NCBI RefSeq assembly: GCF_954871325.1
Contig: NC_088775.1
Span: 48,833,561 to 48,897,560, forward strand
DNA length: 64,000 nt
DNA from: Gordionus sp. m RMFG-2023
Lineage: Eukaryota > Nematomorpha > Gordioida > Chordodea > Parachordodidae
Direction of reading: 5' to 3'
A program made the position numbers and the translations under genes. Position 1 is the stretch's first letter. The number at the start of each line of letters is the position of its first letter. Below are positions 31,290-43,740 of the stretch, in pieces. The notes beneath the pieces are model-generated. The model was not told where the DNA came from and did not search any database. It saw only the letters and a list, made by a program, of their open reading frames with translations.

Positions 31290-33915
31290 ATTATTATGGG
31301 GTGGGATTGGATTACCAAGATCAGATCTCATAATTATTGGGAATTTTTTATCATTGAAAGTGAATTGGCTAAAGATAATGCTGAAAGAAAAATAATTGTG
31401 GATAGTATCAGAAATAAACTTCAAGAAAAAGAAAATTGAATGGAAAAAAGCCTGTTGTTATAATAATATTCTCGAATATCCTGAAAAATTAATGATAGAA
31501 TCGAATAACTCTAAAGTAAATAGTGAAATCGCTAAAGACCAATTGATAAATTTTGAAATCAATGAATTACATAAAATTGATACTATACCTATTTTAATTA
31601 AAAAATATGGTATCATTTTTGAAGAAAAGTTAGGAAGTCTAAATGATTATCAAGTAGACATTAAACTTAAAGATAGTTTTTCACCAATTTTCTTGGTTTG
31701 TCAAAGAGTTCCTTTTGAATGGAAAAAGGAAATAGAAGACGAGTTGGACAAATGGGTAAAAATGGGATTATTACTAATTGAATATAATGAATGGGCCACA
31801 CCATTGTTTCTAGTTAAAAAATCAAATGAAAAATTGAGGCTGTGTGCTGATTTTCGTGTTACTTTAAATCCAGGGGTTGTGGAAGTAAAATATCCATTGT
31901 CTAAGATTGAAGAAATTTTGGCCAATTTAAAAGGTGTCAAATATTTTTTCAGTTGATTTTTCTTCTCCGTATTTACAATTACTTTTAAAGGAAGAAATTC
32001 AAAAATTATTTACGATAATGACTCCCAAAGATTATTTGTGAAAGGTTACCATTTGGATTAAGTGGGTCATTACCTTTTTTCAGCTACTATGACATCCGTT
32101 TTCCAGGGCCTAAAAGGAGTTTTTTATTATATGGATTATGTGTTATTTATTGAAGTAACACCGGAACAACATAATTAACGTTTGGAAGAAGTTTTCAAAA
32201 GAATTTTAGATAAAGGTCTAAGGGCCAGTAAAGAAAAGTGTTCTTATGGTAACATAAGTTATCTATTTAGGACATGAAATTAATGGAATGGAAGTGAAAC
32301 CTCTTGATAAAAATTTGAAAAATATAGCAAATATGAAGCTGTCCACCAATAAAGCAGAGGTTCAATCATTTTTGGGTATGTTACATTATTATCATAGATT
32401 TTTGGATTATTTTGCAAAAATTGCAGTACCTTTATATAAATTATTACAAACGGGAGTACATTTTGAATGCTCCAATGAACAACAAATGTCATTTGAAATG
32501 TTAAAACAGAAAATTGGAGAGAAATTTTAGTGTGTTTTAACAACGATTTAGAAATCATATTAGCTGTTGATGCATCTAACTAATTGATGGCGAGAAGTGG
32601 AAACGGAACGGTTATATTTTTAGTTAAACCAAATGTAGGGATTTAATCGGAAAATAATTTGTAATTTATAAAGATCATAAACCATTAATTCTTTTATTCA
32701 AAAAGGATAATAGGGAATTAATTATCTCTTAGATTACAAAGTTGGTTGTTATTAGTGGGAATTCAATGTGGAAATTAGATATTGTCGAGGCAAAGAAAAT
32801 TGTTTGCCCGATATTTTATCCAGGTTAGGATCGAGTGAAGAAGATCTCGACTTTAATAAAAAATAAAGTAATGGATAAAGAGAAAGCATTGGTTTGTTCT
32901 CTTACACATATGCTAAAAAGTGGTCCCACTAATTGGGAAGATCTAAACTTTAAAAGATAAAGAGTTGAATCAGACAAAATTATTTTTAACGAGAAAAATA
33001 ATTGTAAAATTTATAAAAAAAATTGAAAAAGAATTGTCCGTGGTGGATGATTGTCTAATGCGAGGAAATAGCCGTAATTTCTTTTAAATTACGTGGTAAA
33101 ATTACTTACATGCCGGATATCTGGATCGGAATAAAATGAAATCTTGGGCTCGTGAGGCTTGGTATGGGTAGTGATATTGAAAATTACGAGAAAATATGTT
33201 CCATGTAATACATGTGCCTCTATGCCCTGTAAAGAAATGGGAAGTGTGTGGCCAAGGTATAGTCATCCTTGGGAAAGGGTCCACTGAGATTTTTTCGAAT
33301 TGGATTAAAAAACCTATTTTTTAATGGTGATTCATATTCTAAGTGGATTGAATATGAAGAAGTTGATGGATTAACGACCAAGGTTGTTATTTAATTATTA
33401 AAAAATTTGTGGGCTAAATTTGGGATTCCAAAAACAATTATTTCTGATGGAGGTCCAGAGTTTATCTGTGAAAATTTAAAAAAATTTGTATTTCGTTACA
33501 AATAAAGCATACGTTGCCAACATATCATAATAGCTCTAATGGACAAGCTGAGAGAATGGTAGCCATAGTGAAAAATTGGATTAAAAAGGCCAAATATGAC
33601 AAAAATGAGATTTGGATGGCTTAGTAATATTACAAAAATTTCCAAAAATAGAAAGGGTGTTACTCCTGTTGAATTGTTTTTGGGTAAATGAACCTCAGAA
33701 CCATTAGATTTTTTAAAATCAAAGGGCACAGCTATTATATCACCGTGTGATAAAGTAAATAAGTTTCCTGTAGGACAAAATATACGGGCTCGTTTATTAG
33801 ACCATAAGAATAAAAAATAGGAAAAACATAAAATAGTAACAAATTTGGGATCTAAATTAAGTCAAATCAATTTAGAAAATAGTGTTATGGTGGTACGCCA
33901 TAATGATCAAACATA
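31290..33915 (+). mobile_element. Broken Ty3/gypsy-like retroelement fossil (pol region)
   Basis: Successive plus-strand segments resemble the end of a retroviral-type protease, a reverse transcriptase (an 186-codon open piece at 31396-31956 contains WATPLFLVKKSNEKLRLCAD), an RNase H segment and an integrase segment (SNGQAERMV near 33538). The order protease, RT, RNase H, integrase is that of Ty3/gypsy elements. The element is a fossil with many breaks; no long terminal repeats, gag or envelope part were found. Its 5' side (31095-31290) is shared with the right duplication arm, so it was present before or during that rearrangement. I judge it old. Confidence 0.7.
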
Positions 33916-34306
33916 AGATACACAATTAAATTAATTGTTGATATGTTACTCTTAAATTATCAAGGTATAAGATACTTAATTAAATTTATTGTTTGTAATG
34001 AATTGAATAATATGGGTATTCATCGAATATATTTAAAAATTTAATTTCATCACAAGTGGTGAGCAGTTAAGAGATAAGATGCCAAGAGCTGTAATAAAAT
34101 TAATAAAAAATATAATAATGTAATTTTTGCAGTATTGGATGTTTATACCGATAGATATTTTATCTATATAGTAATGTGACATTTAAAATTGAGATAAATA
34201 AAAGAACTATATATATGTAGAGTAATACTGTAAAACCTCATGTGTTGTTTGATTTAATGGTACAACAAAAGAAAATGTTAAGTATAATTGTGACTTTACG
34301 TGTATA
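33916..34306. other. AT-rich spacer, no gene
   Basis: No coding signal and no repeat of the flanks was found. It may contain the tail of the preceding fossil, but I see no terminal repeat to show it. Confidence 0.5.
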
Positions 34307-36107
34307 AATGAAACGAGTGTTAAAAATCAACTAACGATAAAGGGGGATAAATATAATAAAGTTTTATTTTAATTTAATACATATTGAAATTAAATATGGA
34401 CAAGTAATTAATTAACAAGATTAATCGTTGTGTTGGAAATTTAATTAAAAATAAAAAAATGTGTTAGACTTTTATTAATTTTTTAAATTTTTCTTAAATA
34501 ATAAAAAAAAATGTTTAATATAGAATCTTTAATATCCATAGTAATATTAATTTTTCCAATTTAAATGAAAACTCCCAATCTTCATCGATTCAAAGACCAA
34601 AAAGAATACACAAATATTGGAATAAAGAAAAAATAGTATAGTTACTAAAATGTTATCAATACCAGAAAGAGAACAGATGAAAATTAAAGACATTGCAAAA
34701 TACGTCGAAATGTCTACAGCATCAGTTCATAAATTTAGACGGGACATATTCCCAGATATAAATGGAGAACCTTTAAAAGAATATAATATTCAAAAAAGAG
34801 GAAGTAAAAAAAGATACTTCCATAATTGAAAGACTCGTCATAAATTTATTGATGGATAATAATACTCTTACTATACGCAGATAATAGAACATTTACCTCC
34901 TCGTAGTCCAATAACGAAAACAACAATTAGCAAATATATAAAAAATATAGGTTGGTCGAAAAAAAGAGCTGGCAAGGAGCCTGATAGAAGAAATACTCCT
35001 GGGGCAATCACTATTCGTCAAATCTATTGTGTAAAGATCTTAAATACCCCAAGAGAAAAATTATATTTCTTAGATGAAAGTGGAATAAATTTGCACTTTG
35101 TACCAAACTACGCCTGGGCACCATACAATGTCCGTCCAGTAATAAAAATTCCATCCTCTAAGGGTAAAAATGTAAGCATACTTTGTACAATTGGAATTGG
35201 AGGGGTAATCCATTATAAAATAATCGAAGGAGCTTATAATGGGTTGTTATTCCGTGATTTTATGACAGAGCTTATCAGTGTCTTACCACCAGATGCAATT
35301 ATTGTAATGGATAACGCATCTATCCATAGAAGCCATCTTATCGATGCATATAAAGATAGGATTGAATATCTACCACCATATTCTCCTCCGCTAAATCCCA
35401 TCGAAAATTTTTTTAGAGTCTTGAAAAATAAATATCGAGCAATAAACACCGGCCCTAATTCAAGAGATGAAATTATTGGGAATATTATTCAGCTCTTACA
35501 CGGATTTATTCCTTATGATTTTACTAACTTTTACAATCACATGCAAAACTATTTGGAGTTGGGTTATCGCGGGCAACTGATTAATTAGGTAATCCTTTTA
35601 ATTGATTTGTATTAATAATTATAATATTAACTCTTTTAATTTCTAAATAGGTACCATCATCAAATTCATGGAACAAAAGAATATTTTGATAAATTATAAT
35701 TATATTTTTTATGTTTTATTTTATCGAAGTTATTATAAAAATTTATAGTATTATCATATTTTTATAGAAATAAATTGGTGCAAAATTTCAAAATAGATTA
35801 CATTTAAGAAATTCTAAAATATTTTCAAATATCAAAAAGACTTTTTACAAAAAATGATTTAGAATTTTAGATAAAATTTAAACAAAAATCTTACTTGAAC
35901 ATTCTCAAAGAAGATCAAAAAAAAATTTCCATTTTTTATTAAAAATTTATATTTACAACATGATTTCTTTTTATTAATTTAAAAACGATTAATCTTGTTA
36001 ATTAATTGCTTGTCCATATTTAATTTCAATATGTATTAAATTAAAATAAAATTTTATTATATTTATCCCCTTTTATTGTTAGTTGATTTTTAACACTCGT
36101 TTCACTG
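34307..36107 (+). mobile_element. IS630/Tc1-like transposon with about 120-bp inverted ends
   Basis: From 34310 the text GAAACGAGTGTTAAAAATCA and about 100 bp more recur inverted at 35990-36106, including tggacaag(t/c)aattaattaa and aagattaatcgtt. The right terminus reads, inverted, CAGTGAAACGAGTG next to TA, typical for Tc1/mariner; the left terminus has drifted in its first three bases. The element, 1.8 kb, contains one plus-strand transposase. It separates the right duplication arm from the Ty3/gypsy fossil. Confidence 0.75.
34650..35588 (+). pseudogene. IS630/Tc1-like transposase (DDE), frameshifted
   Basis: The N-terminal part (from 34650, MLSIPEREQMKIKDIAKYVE, then STASVHKFRRDIF) looks like a helix-turn-helix DNA-binding segment. 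After stops and frame changes between about 34825 and 34890, the frame resumes at EHLPPRSPITKTTISKYIKN and stays open to 35588. Catalytic blocks: YFLDESGINLHF, IIVMDNASIHRS and YLPPYSPPLNPIENFFRVLK. The second aspartate and the glutamate are separated by only 30 residues, shorter than the usual 34 of Tc1. The C-terminal 165 codons from 35091 are uninterrupted. At least two frame breaks make it inactive as it stands. Confidence 0.75.
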
Positions 36108-36109
36108 TA

Positions 36110-37210
36110 AAATGTTGTTAGACATTATAAATAACTTTAGCATTTGACATTGTTGTTAGACATTATAAATAACTTTACTATTTAACATTGTTATTTAACC
36201 ATGTAAATTAAAGGAAATTTCTTAAATATGTGATAAAAAAATATTTTTTGTTTCTATCTTAACAGTGTATTGTTAAGGGTATAAATATTGAAAGTGTTGA
36301 TAAAAAATATTTTTTTTTCATTTGTATGGTTGGTTGACCATGTGTCATTTGTATTTGACTGTCCAACAAAATAATGTATATCTTTGGTTGTATAAGATTT
36401 ATTTTATATAAAATTGTTGTTATAAGAGATAAAATAAATAAAATATTTTTCAAAAATTTTTTTTTATTTCAATTATAAATTTTAAATATTTAAAAAAAAT
36501 ATATATAATTTTTCTTAAATTAAATTAACGGAAACCCAGTCCCAACTCATCAATATGAAGACCCACTATATCCAGATCACCCTTATTCCTGCTCAATATC
36601 CTCCAGATGTGATGACAAAAGAAATATATGTAACTGGTATAAAAAAAAGATGTTTCAAATGCAATTTGGGTGAACAAATCTAGCAATGCACAAGTTATAT
36701 GATACAATCATAACCCAAGACCAAAAAATTAAACAATGTAAGACAAATGGTTTACAACGATAAATCGCAGAAAGAATATAAGGTCAAAACATGTAAAAAT
36801 AAAGAAATAATTAAATGGAATAACAACTGATAGAAATCCTACCAATGACAAATTGATGAAAAAGTCAAACCCAAGATCAGTCAAGATAGGATAACATATG
36901 TATCTGATACAAATGCATCAGGTTCAAATAAAGCTATGGACCAAGATAGTATAAATAATAATTATATATCACCTTTAGAAAATCAAATACGGCATGGGAA
37001 AATTTGATTTTAAGAGAAAAATAATAAAACTAGCATATTATATTTTAAAATTTGTAAAAAATAATCAATAACATTTATAGTTGTATAGATATGTAATTTT
37101 AATAGGGAACATCACGTGCCCACAAAGGGGTGGCATGTTGTTGTTTTTGTTTAATTTATCCTAGTTGTATTTAAAAGTTATAATATTTTTTAAATATATT
37201 TAAATGCCAA
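36110..37210. repeat. Right arm of the inverted segmental duplication
   Basis: Inverse counterpart of 23880-24069 + 25588-26296 + 31077-31290, running without the two insertions found in the left arm. A short segment (gttagacattataaataact) is locally duplicated at 36117-36175. The arm ends where the IS630/Tc1-like element begins. Confidence 0.85.
36530..37015 (+). pseudogene. Broken counterpart of the unidentified ORF
   Basis: Plus-strand text QYEDPLYPDHPYS near 36550 and YVSDTNASGSNKAMDQDSIN near 36900 match the left-arm ORF at 25600-26110. Between them the frame is broken in several places. It is a decayed duplicate; function unknown. Confidence 0.45.
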
Positions 37211-37510
37211 TCAGATTGGTAGAATTTAAACAAGGTATTATGATAAATATAATTATTATTAGATATTATTGACTTATATTTTTGTGAATAATCATCAGAT
37301 TTATGATATTTTTCTGGAATTTTTAGCTTTTGATGATTATTGTAATTATTATGAATTATTGGCTTGATTTAAAAAATAAAAATGATAAACTTTGACAGTA
37401 GTGTGATTCAGTTAATTATTATTAAGTGGAAGAAAAATTAAGACTTAGAAAGTTTGTGATTAAATTAATAAATAATTATATTAAGTTAAGAGGAGAAGAT
37501 AAGGTTTGTT

Positions 37511-38214
37511 AAAGATGGTAAAGGGTTGTAGCATGCTCACGATGTTAGAAGTAAAATGTCATTTTCTGCTTGAGCATTTATCATTTTTACCATTTATATT
37601 ATGATCCTTTAGTCTGCTGGTATTTGAGGAAAAAAATTTGTTTTGAGCAAAATATACATTCATAAATTACAATATTTCCTCTTTTCTCTAGTAATAAAAA
37701 CTTTATGATGTGATTTATATCATGGCATATTTTAATTTAAAGAGAAAAAAAATTAAATATTAAATTGACTTATATATTTAATATTTTAGAAAAAATAAAA
37801 ATTTTATTTATTAAAAATAATTGCTATAATTTTTAAAATAATATTTTAGCTTTAAAAAATAAAATTCAATAAAGTATTTTTTTTTAATATAAAAATAATG
37901 TTGATTTTAAAAAAATTATCTTTGCTCCCTCAATGTTGGTGTTATCATTTTTTAAATTTTTTCTCTTTTTTATTTTAATATTTTTTTGTTGAAAAATAGT
38001 TTTTTTCAATTTTTTCTGTTGTTTATTTTAATATTGTTTATTTTGTTGTAAATAGTTTTTTTAATTTAATTTTTTTTCCCCATCTCCTATGCTGCCTGGG
38101 CATGATATAGCAAAGATCGAAACAGCGAAAATCAGGGAACATTTTTAAAATTGTTCCCAAAAATGTCCCAGTATGGCGAAAACTTATGAGAAAAGTATAT
38201 AATTAGTATTACAA
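37511..38214. other. AT-rich stretch, no gene
   Basis: Contains poly-T-rich low-complexity sequence. A short GC-richer segment at 38090-38180 (ctgcctgggcatgatatagc) has a faint inverted resemblance to 41385-41440, too weak to call an element. Confidence 0.5.
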
Positions 38215-38404
38215 TGAAAATCCCAACAGTCTCTGAAAATTTAAAAACAATTAATGTAAATGAAATATTAATAATTTAATGTGATACAGTAAATAAATTT
38301 ATTAATTTAGGGACAAATTCAATTCAGTCTACAAGCAACTTTCTCATAAGAGATACTCAATCCTTCCCTGTTGAAAGTATAAATTTTTTACCAATTGTTT
38401 TTAG

Positions 38405-39945
38405 CAGAGTTGTTAAACGCTACTTTTAAAAGTAGCGTGCTATCGCTATTTGTCAAAAAAAGTAGCTCACTATTAGCTACTATTTTTTATAAGCTACTTT
38501 TTATAAAAAAAAATTACAAACAAATTTATTATTTTTTGCTTATAATGTTATTGTATAGTAAATATATAAAAATCAACATTTATAAATATTAAAATATAGT
38601 TAGTTTTGATTGTAAAAAAATTTATGTAATAAAAATAATAATTTATGGTAATCTGTTGCATTTTAATAATAAAATCATTTCTATATTATCATCCCCAAGT
38701 CTAGAGCGATGATCAGAAAGTTTAAGTTTTGCCTTACTAAAGAATCTCTCGACACTAGCACTTGAGGGTAAAGGTGTATTTAATCTTATAAACATATTTT
38801 TAATATAAGATAGATTATCAATAATTTTATTTGCAAGTACATCATATGTCTGGCATCCTATTATTATTTTGAGGGCTATGGCCACAGATTTTTTTAAAGT
38901 TCTAGGGTCGCCTATGACCTGTGATTCCCAAATAAGTTCAAAAATATTTAATCAGATCAATTTATAAATATGAATAAGTTTTTATCTTCTGTTATGTGTC
39001 CAACTTTCTCCCGTGGTACATATATATGATATCTCTGATAACTCTACTATTAGAGCATCTTTCATCATTTTAAAGTTATCTGCTATTTTATTCATTAGTG
39101 TCTGGTGACATAAAATCGTTGTACCAGGGGATATAGTTTTAATCATCATGGTAAATGATGGATTATCAACCAAGGACATTGTCTGAACTGTATAAATAAT
39201 AAATTCAACAATAACTATATCAGCTAATTTCTGAGAAATATTGTCATTTGCATTATTTATTAATTGGGTTTGAATTGAATTTGTTTTTTTGGATGTAGAG
39301 TTGCTTATACCAAAATTATTTAGATGTTTCTCCATTTCCTTAAAACTCATGAACAGTCTTATAAAATAAATACTATTAGAATGTAAAAATGACAACTTAC
39401 TTTTAGGTGTTTATTGAGGTTATAGCTACTGGATTGATTTGAGGAAATATTTTTTTTTACATTTTAAACAAATAAATTTGAAGCCAGTTTTGTATTATAT
39501 ATTTATTTAAAAAATTATTCAAATCTAGGGAATGGGAAATTTGTATTATAGCTATTAAGAACATCTTCTTCCCTGATATCTTCCATTTCATTAATATCAT
39601 TGTCTGAATCACTTTCAACTATTTGGATATCCATAGGCGATGACATTTTAAATTATTAACACGTGATTTAGGTTTATAATACAAATGAAAAAATAAATTA
39701 CAAATTAAAAATATATTTCAAATTCAAAATAAAATAATAAATCATAAAAATTATAATTAATTATGATATTATATTTAAATTTTCATTTTTATACTTACCT
39801 TCTTTATATTTTTTTAAAGTAGCTAAGTACGGCTACTTAGCTACTTTCAAAAAAAGTAGTGTGCTAAAAAATTAAATAATTAAAAAACATTACCAGCTAT
39901 TAGCTATAGCTACCAAAAAGTTAGAGCGCTACTTTAACAACTCTG
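38405..39945 (-). mobile_element. hAT transposon with CAGAGTTGTTAAA ends and perfect 8-bp duplication
   Basis: Ends CAGAGTTGTTAAACGC at 38405 and the inverse of CAGAGTTGTTAAAGTAGC ending at 39945. The flanking octamers are identical, GTTTTTAG (38397-38404 and 39946-39953). Subterminal regions repeat AGTAGC/GCTACT motifs, sometimes as palindromes (gctacttttaaaagtagc). At 1.54 kb it keeps both ends of the transposase gene but has lost the middle, so it is a deletion derivative. Confidence 0.92.
38643..39640 (-). pseudogene. Internally deleted hAT transposase
   Basis: On the minus strand, the N-terminal part near 39400-39640 reads SSPMDIQIVESDSDNDINEM, then a BED-like finger (FICLKCKK ... YNLNKHLK) near 39400-39480. 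A 137-codon frame at 38982-39395 ends in YICTTGESWTHNRR, the start of the hAT catalytic region. After a gap, 38643-38885 gives LNTPLPSSASVERFFSKAKL and the rest of the C-terminal dimerisation domain. The central catalytic part and insertion domain are missing, so no active transposase results. Confidence 0.7.
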
Positions 39946-40320
39946 GTTTTTAGTATGTTTAATGATTTTAGACCTAAATTTAATTCAGCCAACCATTGTA
40001 GTAAAAAAAAGATGCACAGGATTTGCTCACTACCATTGAAAGTATAGCCATATTTTACTTTATTTATTATACTAAATTTAATATTTTATTTGAAAATTCA
40101 ATGCAATCTACAAGCAACTTTCTAATAAGAGATACTCAAGCCTTTGCTGTTGAAAGTATAAATTTTTTAATAATTGATTTTAGGCCCAAATTTAATTCAG
40201 CCAACCTAAAATGCAGTAGAAGAAGATACAGAGGTCATGCTACTTTTGCTAAAGGTATAGATTTATTTTACTTTGTTTATTATGTTAAAATAAATTTTTT
40301 AGGTGTAAATAATTTAGCCT

Positions 40321-42900
40321 GCAAATGATAATAAATCAGCAGGGGAAGCAGCTATTGAAGATTATTATTATATGAATATAATATTCCTTTTTTCAATCCT
40401 TTAAATAAACATAATTAATAAATCTATTTTAGATGATTGTGATTTCCCAATTGATATAGTAATGCTCTAATTGATTTACATCAATATAGTTTTTATATTA
40501 TATTTAATATGCAATATAGATATGATTAATTATTCACTGTTAATATTTTTTATGAATGCATATTGTATTATGATTGTGTTATTATAATATATATAATTCA
40601 GTGCAAATATAAATGATCAATCTGTCTATGCAATGTATAACTTAAAATAAATCATTTATTAATATATAAAGAAGGCTTTAACATTAAAAATAAAAAATCT
40701 AAATCCTATTATTTTGATAGGGACACTTATCATAAAAGTGAATGTAAAAGAGTTAATATTTAAAATATAAATAATTAAAAACTTCTTTTACTATGAATAA
40801 ATTTTTATAAGAAAGATATATTGTTTTCTAAGCTTTTAAATTAAATTTACAAAAATTAGTATTTATAAATTAAAAATACAAAAATTAGTATTTATAAATT
40901 AAAAATATATAAATACCAGAAAATATATAAATATCATGTTTCGGATTTAAAAATGATTCATATTATATTAGGCAATAACAATTTATTGTGAAAATTAATA
41001 ATTCTCTAGATTAAATAATTTTATGTAAATCATTTTTATAATTTATTTAAAAATATACTAAATATTTACCAATTGATAATATTTAAAGGTAGACTTTATC
41101 TAATGGCCATATATATTAATATAATATACAAAAAATTAATATTTATAAATTGACAATATATAAATACCATGTTAATAATTTAATTTGTTGAGATAAATTT
41201 AATATATTTATTATTCTAGATTACATAGAACTATTATATTAAGAATAATTTATAGAGATCATTTTTATTATATATTTAAAAAATTAATATTAAATATAAT
41301 TTTTAATTATATACTAAATATTTACTATAATTATTAATATTTTATAATATTTTAATTTATGACTTTTTTAGTGGAGTAATACATTATGGGAACATTTGTA
41401 TATTTTTTATTTTTCGCTATTTTGGTTTTTAGCTGTTTCTTACCAAATTCCTCTTATGCAAATCAACTGGTGGCATCATTTTAATTCCCATATAAATATT
41501 TTTATAAGTGAAATTTTTTAGGTTTTGATTATAAGAAACCAAAATAATGTCACAAGTTGATTTGTATATAATATATATTTATTTAGATAAATATATTGTC
41601 CATTTATGTGGTATATGTCATTGTTTAAGCCTGACCCGTAAAAAAATTTTACAGCTTGCAAAATAATTTTGCATAAACTATCTGGTCCATAAAAATTTTA
41701 TGAAGCATAGATATAAATATGCCTAATTCTAAGCTTAAAATTTTTTGAATTTCAAAACAACCTATAAAAATATTTTCCATAAATGTCACCAAGATAACTT
41801 TTAGCCAGGCCAACATGAGAGGCTTTTGAGCAATGTCAACCTCTAATTCTAAAAAAATGAGGATGGGTTTAAAATCAATTCTGAGGCCAAATATTTTAAA
41901 ATATATCAATTAGTGAAAATAATGTGATAAATTATTAATATTCATTTGACTATATCTTCAATATCTATTCAAATCAATTTACAAAATGGTTACAACATTA
42001 ATTAGAATGGCAAAATTTAGTAAATCAAGGTTTTACCATAAAATTAGTAGATTTCAAACCCACAAATAACTAATTTTATTGAAGTAAATGTTTGGATTTT
42101 TTTTTATCAATAGAGAAACCTTAAAACCTTATTTAAAAATATAAGTAAACTACAGGTCTCTTAAATAAATGATATTATATATCAAAAAATATATAACCAT
42201 CAAGGCAGCTATAACAGCATGAGTTTTATTTTTAACCCCAACAGTTGAGCTTCCTTGTTTGACAGCTTCCATGGCATATTCAATTTGATGTATGCGCCCC
42301 TAATATATATAATTAAATATTTGATGATAGTTATATTCATACTTGTGGGCTAAGTACGGTAACATCGCTATCGTAATGATTTCTAAACTAAGGAAAAAAC
42401 GTTTTATTTCGCATGTAAAAATAAATTTACCATTTTGAATTTTCTAGATTATTCTTAAGCTATAAAAAATAATTGATAATAAATTTATGTCATTAAATCA
42501 CTGACATGGCATTGGCTTGTCATACTCTTATATTATGATCTTGTTAATATTAACATTATAAATATCAAGAATAAAACCTTAAACGGGGTGGGTAAGCAAA
42601 AATAGAAAAATAGTATGATGTGTCAGAGGGCGTTTGTCAAGTGGGTCTGTAACTTTTTACAATGCGATTATGAAAAGCATGAACATTGCTTGATTTTTAC
42701 AAAGGAAAGTTATAAAAATGGACAATTATTTTGAAAATGCCTATACTTTTTTACTCTCTTTATATATAGTATAGTCAAAGGCCTACAATTAAAAGACCCA
42801 AAAAATTATAAGGAAAACCTCCCTAAGGCCATTTCCATACAGAACATTTTTTTCAAAGCCATCTCAAAGGCAGGTTTCTGGAAATTTTTTTAATTTCCAA
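40321..42900. other. Long AT-rich region without recognisable genes
   Basis: Scattered short frames (for example 41649-41909 on the minus strand) have no motif and an AT-driven composition. A short tandem repeat (acaaaaattagtatttataa) lies at 40852-40905. Nothing else stands out. Confidence 0.55.
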
Positions 42901-43110
42901 ACAAAGATAACGTGACAAATTAATTTATTTTTATAATATATGATATAATATTTGGAAAAAAAACTTCATCATATCTCAGGCGCCATTTAATATGTAATAA
43001 AAGATAAATGGTTTGAAGATCAGATTTCGCCTTAATTACATAATTATAGTACCTACCCCCCCCCCCCAGTAAAATTCTGGCTACACCTATTTGCTGGGTC
43101 ATTTTATTAT
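42901..43110 (-). mobile_element. Possible transposon terminus with poly-G tract
   Basis: On the minus strand the text GGTGTAGCCAGAATTTTACT is followed by a run of G (43049-43068), then a composition break to ordinary AT-rich DNA. Such a start followed by a G run looks like an element end, but I found no partner end. Confidence 0.25.
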
Positions 43111-43740
43111 ATACTATTATTATATAATTTTAATATTACATATTCAAGTTTTATATATTAAAAGTGTTGTATAAATTATTAATATAAAAATCATTTAATA
43201 TTATAAAACTATTTCTATATTATTATAAATACATATTACACATAATTTTTATCTGATAATATTATAATATATATTTTATAAATTATTAATATATTAATTG
43301 TTTTGAATTCTAAATGTACACATATATCTTTTATAAATTATAGCTATAATTCATATATATTAATATTATAGTTATTATATTATAAACATGTATATTACAA
43401 TTTTATTTAAAATATTTCTATATTATTTATGAGAAGGGGGGAGAGGGGAGGGGGTTACCATTCAATGATTATAAATGTATATTTATTTTCAGATTATTAA
43501 CGTATCTAGGTATAAAAATGTGGTACCTGTATCTAGATAGATTTTTGTTTAAAGCATCTGTATCTAGATAATATTTTAGATACTTTTTAAGATACATTTT
43601 GATATACTTTTATTTAATGCTTTTTCATATTATAAATAAAAATACTTGAATGCAAAATATTTTTATTTCATATGAGAAAAAAATTTAAATATGTATATAT
43701 ATATATATATTTATATATATTAAAAAATAATAAGATTACT
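43111..43740. other. AT-rich stretch with TATCTAGATA-type repeats
   Basis: Between 43505 and 43610 short motifs such as gtatctagata and agatac recur, like the subterminal repeats of the hAT at 24070, so an hAT remnant is possible. An (AT)n tract lies at 43693-43730. No coding signal. Confidence 0.35.

Larger units (their letters stand above)
23880..31290. repeat. Left arm of an inverted segmental duplication, with two insertions
   Basis: Segments 23880-24069, 25588-26296 and 31077-31290 match, in inverse order, one continuous stretch at 36110-37210. Examples are gccacccctttatgggcacg near 23952 versus cgtgcccacaaaggggtggc, and gatctggatatagtgg near 26046 versus its complement near 36568. The two gaps in the match coincide exactly with the hAT at 24070-25587 and the palindromic element at 26297-31076. 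The duplication therefore predates both insertions, and the right arm preserves the unoccupied sites. Confidence 0.85.
38240..40320 (+). repeat. About 206-bp tandem repeat with coding-like text, split by an hAT
   Basis: The text tctacaagcaactttct, agagatactcaa and gttgaaagtataaatttttt occurs at 38335-38390 and at 40109-40160; cctaaatttaattcagccaa occurs at 39972 and in near form at 40186. A parallel pair is attttactttatttattata (40052) and attttactttgtttattatg (40265). One frame reads STSNFLIRDTQAFAVESINF, recurring in changed form. I do not recognise a protein; it could be a duplicated exon or a satellite-like repeat. The hAT at 38405-39945 sits within the first unit. Confidence 0.55.

Noticed and set aside
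23880-37210. Polinton-like element, suggested by long inverted arms around about 13 kb
   Set aside because: No protein-primed polymerase, capsid, ATPase or protease genes of that group are visible, the arms do not end in typical termini, and the interior is explained by other known insertions.
38090-41440. Transposon bounded by faint inverted similarity between 38090-38180 and 41385-41440
   Set aside because: The match is limited to short words such as gggaacattt and tagcgaaaa with no clear termini or target duplication.
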